Of a stretch of DNA of 64,000 nt, positions 63,831-64,000 are shown piece by piece. Source of the stretch: Linepithema humile (lineage: Eukaryota > Arthropoda > Insecta > Hymenoptera > Formicidae); NCBI RefSeq assembly GCF_040581485.1, contig NC_090130.1, forward strand, positions 16,185,656 to 16,249,655, given 5' to 3'. A program made the position numbers and the translations under genes. The notes beneath the pieces are model-generated. The model made no database searches. It saw only the letters and a program-made list of their open reading frames with translations, and had not been told where the DNA came from. The number at the start of each line of letters is the position of its first letter. The first letter of the stretch is position 1.

Positions 63831-64000
63831 ATTGGGAAGCGATAAAAGGAAATAAAAGTCTTGATCAACTATGCAACCAACTAAAAGCAAAGATCATAAA
63901 AACAGCTAAAAAGTCGGCAACAGACATCTAAACGCAAAAAACAGTGGATAACAGACAGCACGTGGGAGTTAATACAACTAAGAAAAACTTTGAAAATTCG
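63822..64000 (+). pseudogene. LINE fragment (endonuclease-RT linker), runs off the window
   Basis: Plus-strand frame reads VYWEAIKGNKSLDQLCNQLK, then IIKTAKKSATDI. After a one- or two-base frameshift near 63930 it reads SKRKKQWITDSTWELIQLRK. The KK.W.T...WELI..RK pattern is the region between endonuclease and reverse transcriptase in jockey/RTE-type LINEs. The 5' end is truncated at the minisatellite and the 3' end lies outside the window. Confidence 0.65.

Noticed and set aside
62621..63868. Several frames of 60-176 codons rich in Y, I and C
   Set aside because: Products of the ATACATAG-type minisatellite; no domain and repeated text in each frame.

Overview
This is repeat-dominated eukaryotic nuclear DNA from an insect, most likely an ant or another hymenopteran. 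That assignment is an inference. It rests on the AT-rich background with simple repeats, a short TTAGG-type telomere-like motif, and the mix of transposon families (mariner, pogo-like, hAT, Harbinger, Helitron, Penelope, R1-like and other LINEs, Ty3/gypsy with env, BEL/Pao). There are no bacterial-type operons and no CRISPR array.

Only one ordinary host gene is clearly supported: the last two coding exons of an echinoderm-microtubule-associated-protein-like (EML, WD40) gene on the minus strand, at 52310-52405 and 37556-37824. The splice sites and codon phase match. The intron between them is about 14.5 kb and is packed with transposons. A second, decayed gene-like locus (possible DUF4806-type exons at 8236-8606 and 25179-25296) is split by a large retrotransposon insertion.

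Layout. 1-8660: Harbinger and mariner scraps, a degraded LINE (2340-5957) with simple repeats near its 3' end, a transposon-related relic, a tRNA-like remnant and a small MITE. 8662-24981: a three-element nest. A minus-strand BEL/Pao element (5-bp target duplication ATTAA) carries a Ty3/gypsy element with an env-like gene inside its left LTR (8792-17159, duplication ACGC). It also carries a long-inverted-repeat element (20886-22364, duplication TGA) inside its reverse-transcriptase region. 25-33 kb: palindromic MITEs, an inverted pair of Penelope-like elements, and mariner-family remnants. 33.3-36.9 kb: a TA-flanked fold-back element holding a hAT transposon (duplication CTCTATAT), which itself holds a hAT MITE.

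37.5-52.4 kb (EML gene): a 1.26-kb near-perfect palindrome, a fold-back derivative and a coding copy of a pogo-like transposon with very long inverted repeats (43313-49145), two Helitron-type insertions inside the latter, and minisatellites inside the larger Helitron. 52.7-58.9 kb: a mariner remnant, then a minus-strand Penelope-like element cut by a TTAA-flanked element, which holds an apparently intact mariner (transposase 57005-58039). 59.1-62.7 kb: a probable solo LTR of about 2 kb (duplication GTAC) with a 5'-truncated R1-type LINE inside it, set in an ATATACATAG-type minisatellite. The right edge holds another LINE fragment.

Most elements are dead copies. The mariner is the only element that looks coding-competent end to end. 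Boundaries called from paired target duplications are firm. Family names rest on motif recognition without a database search.
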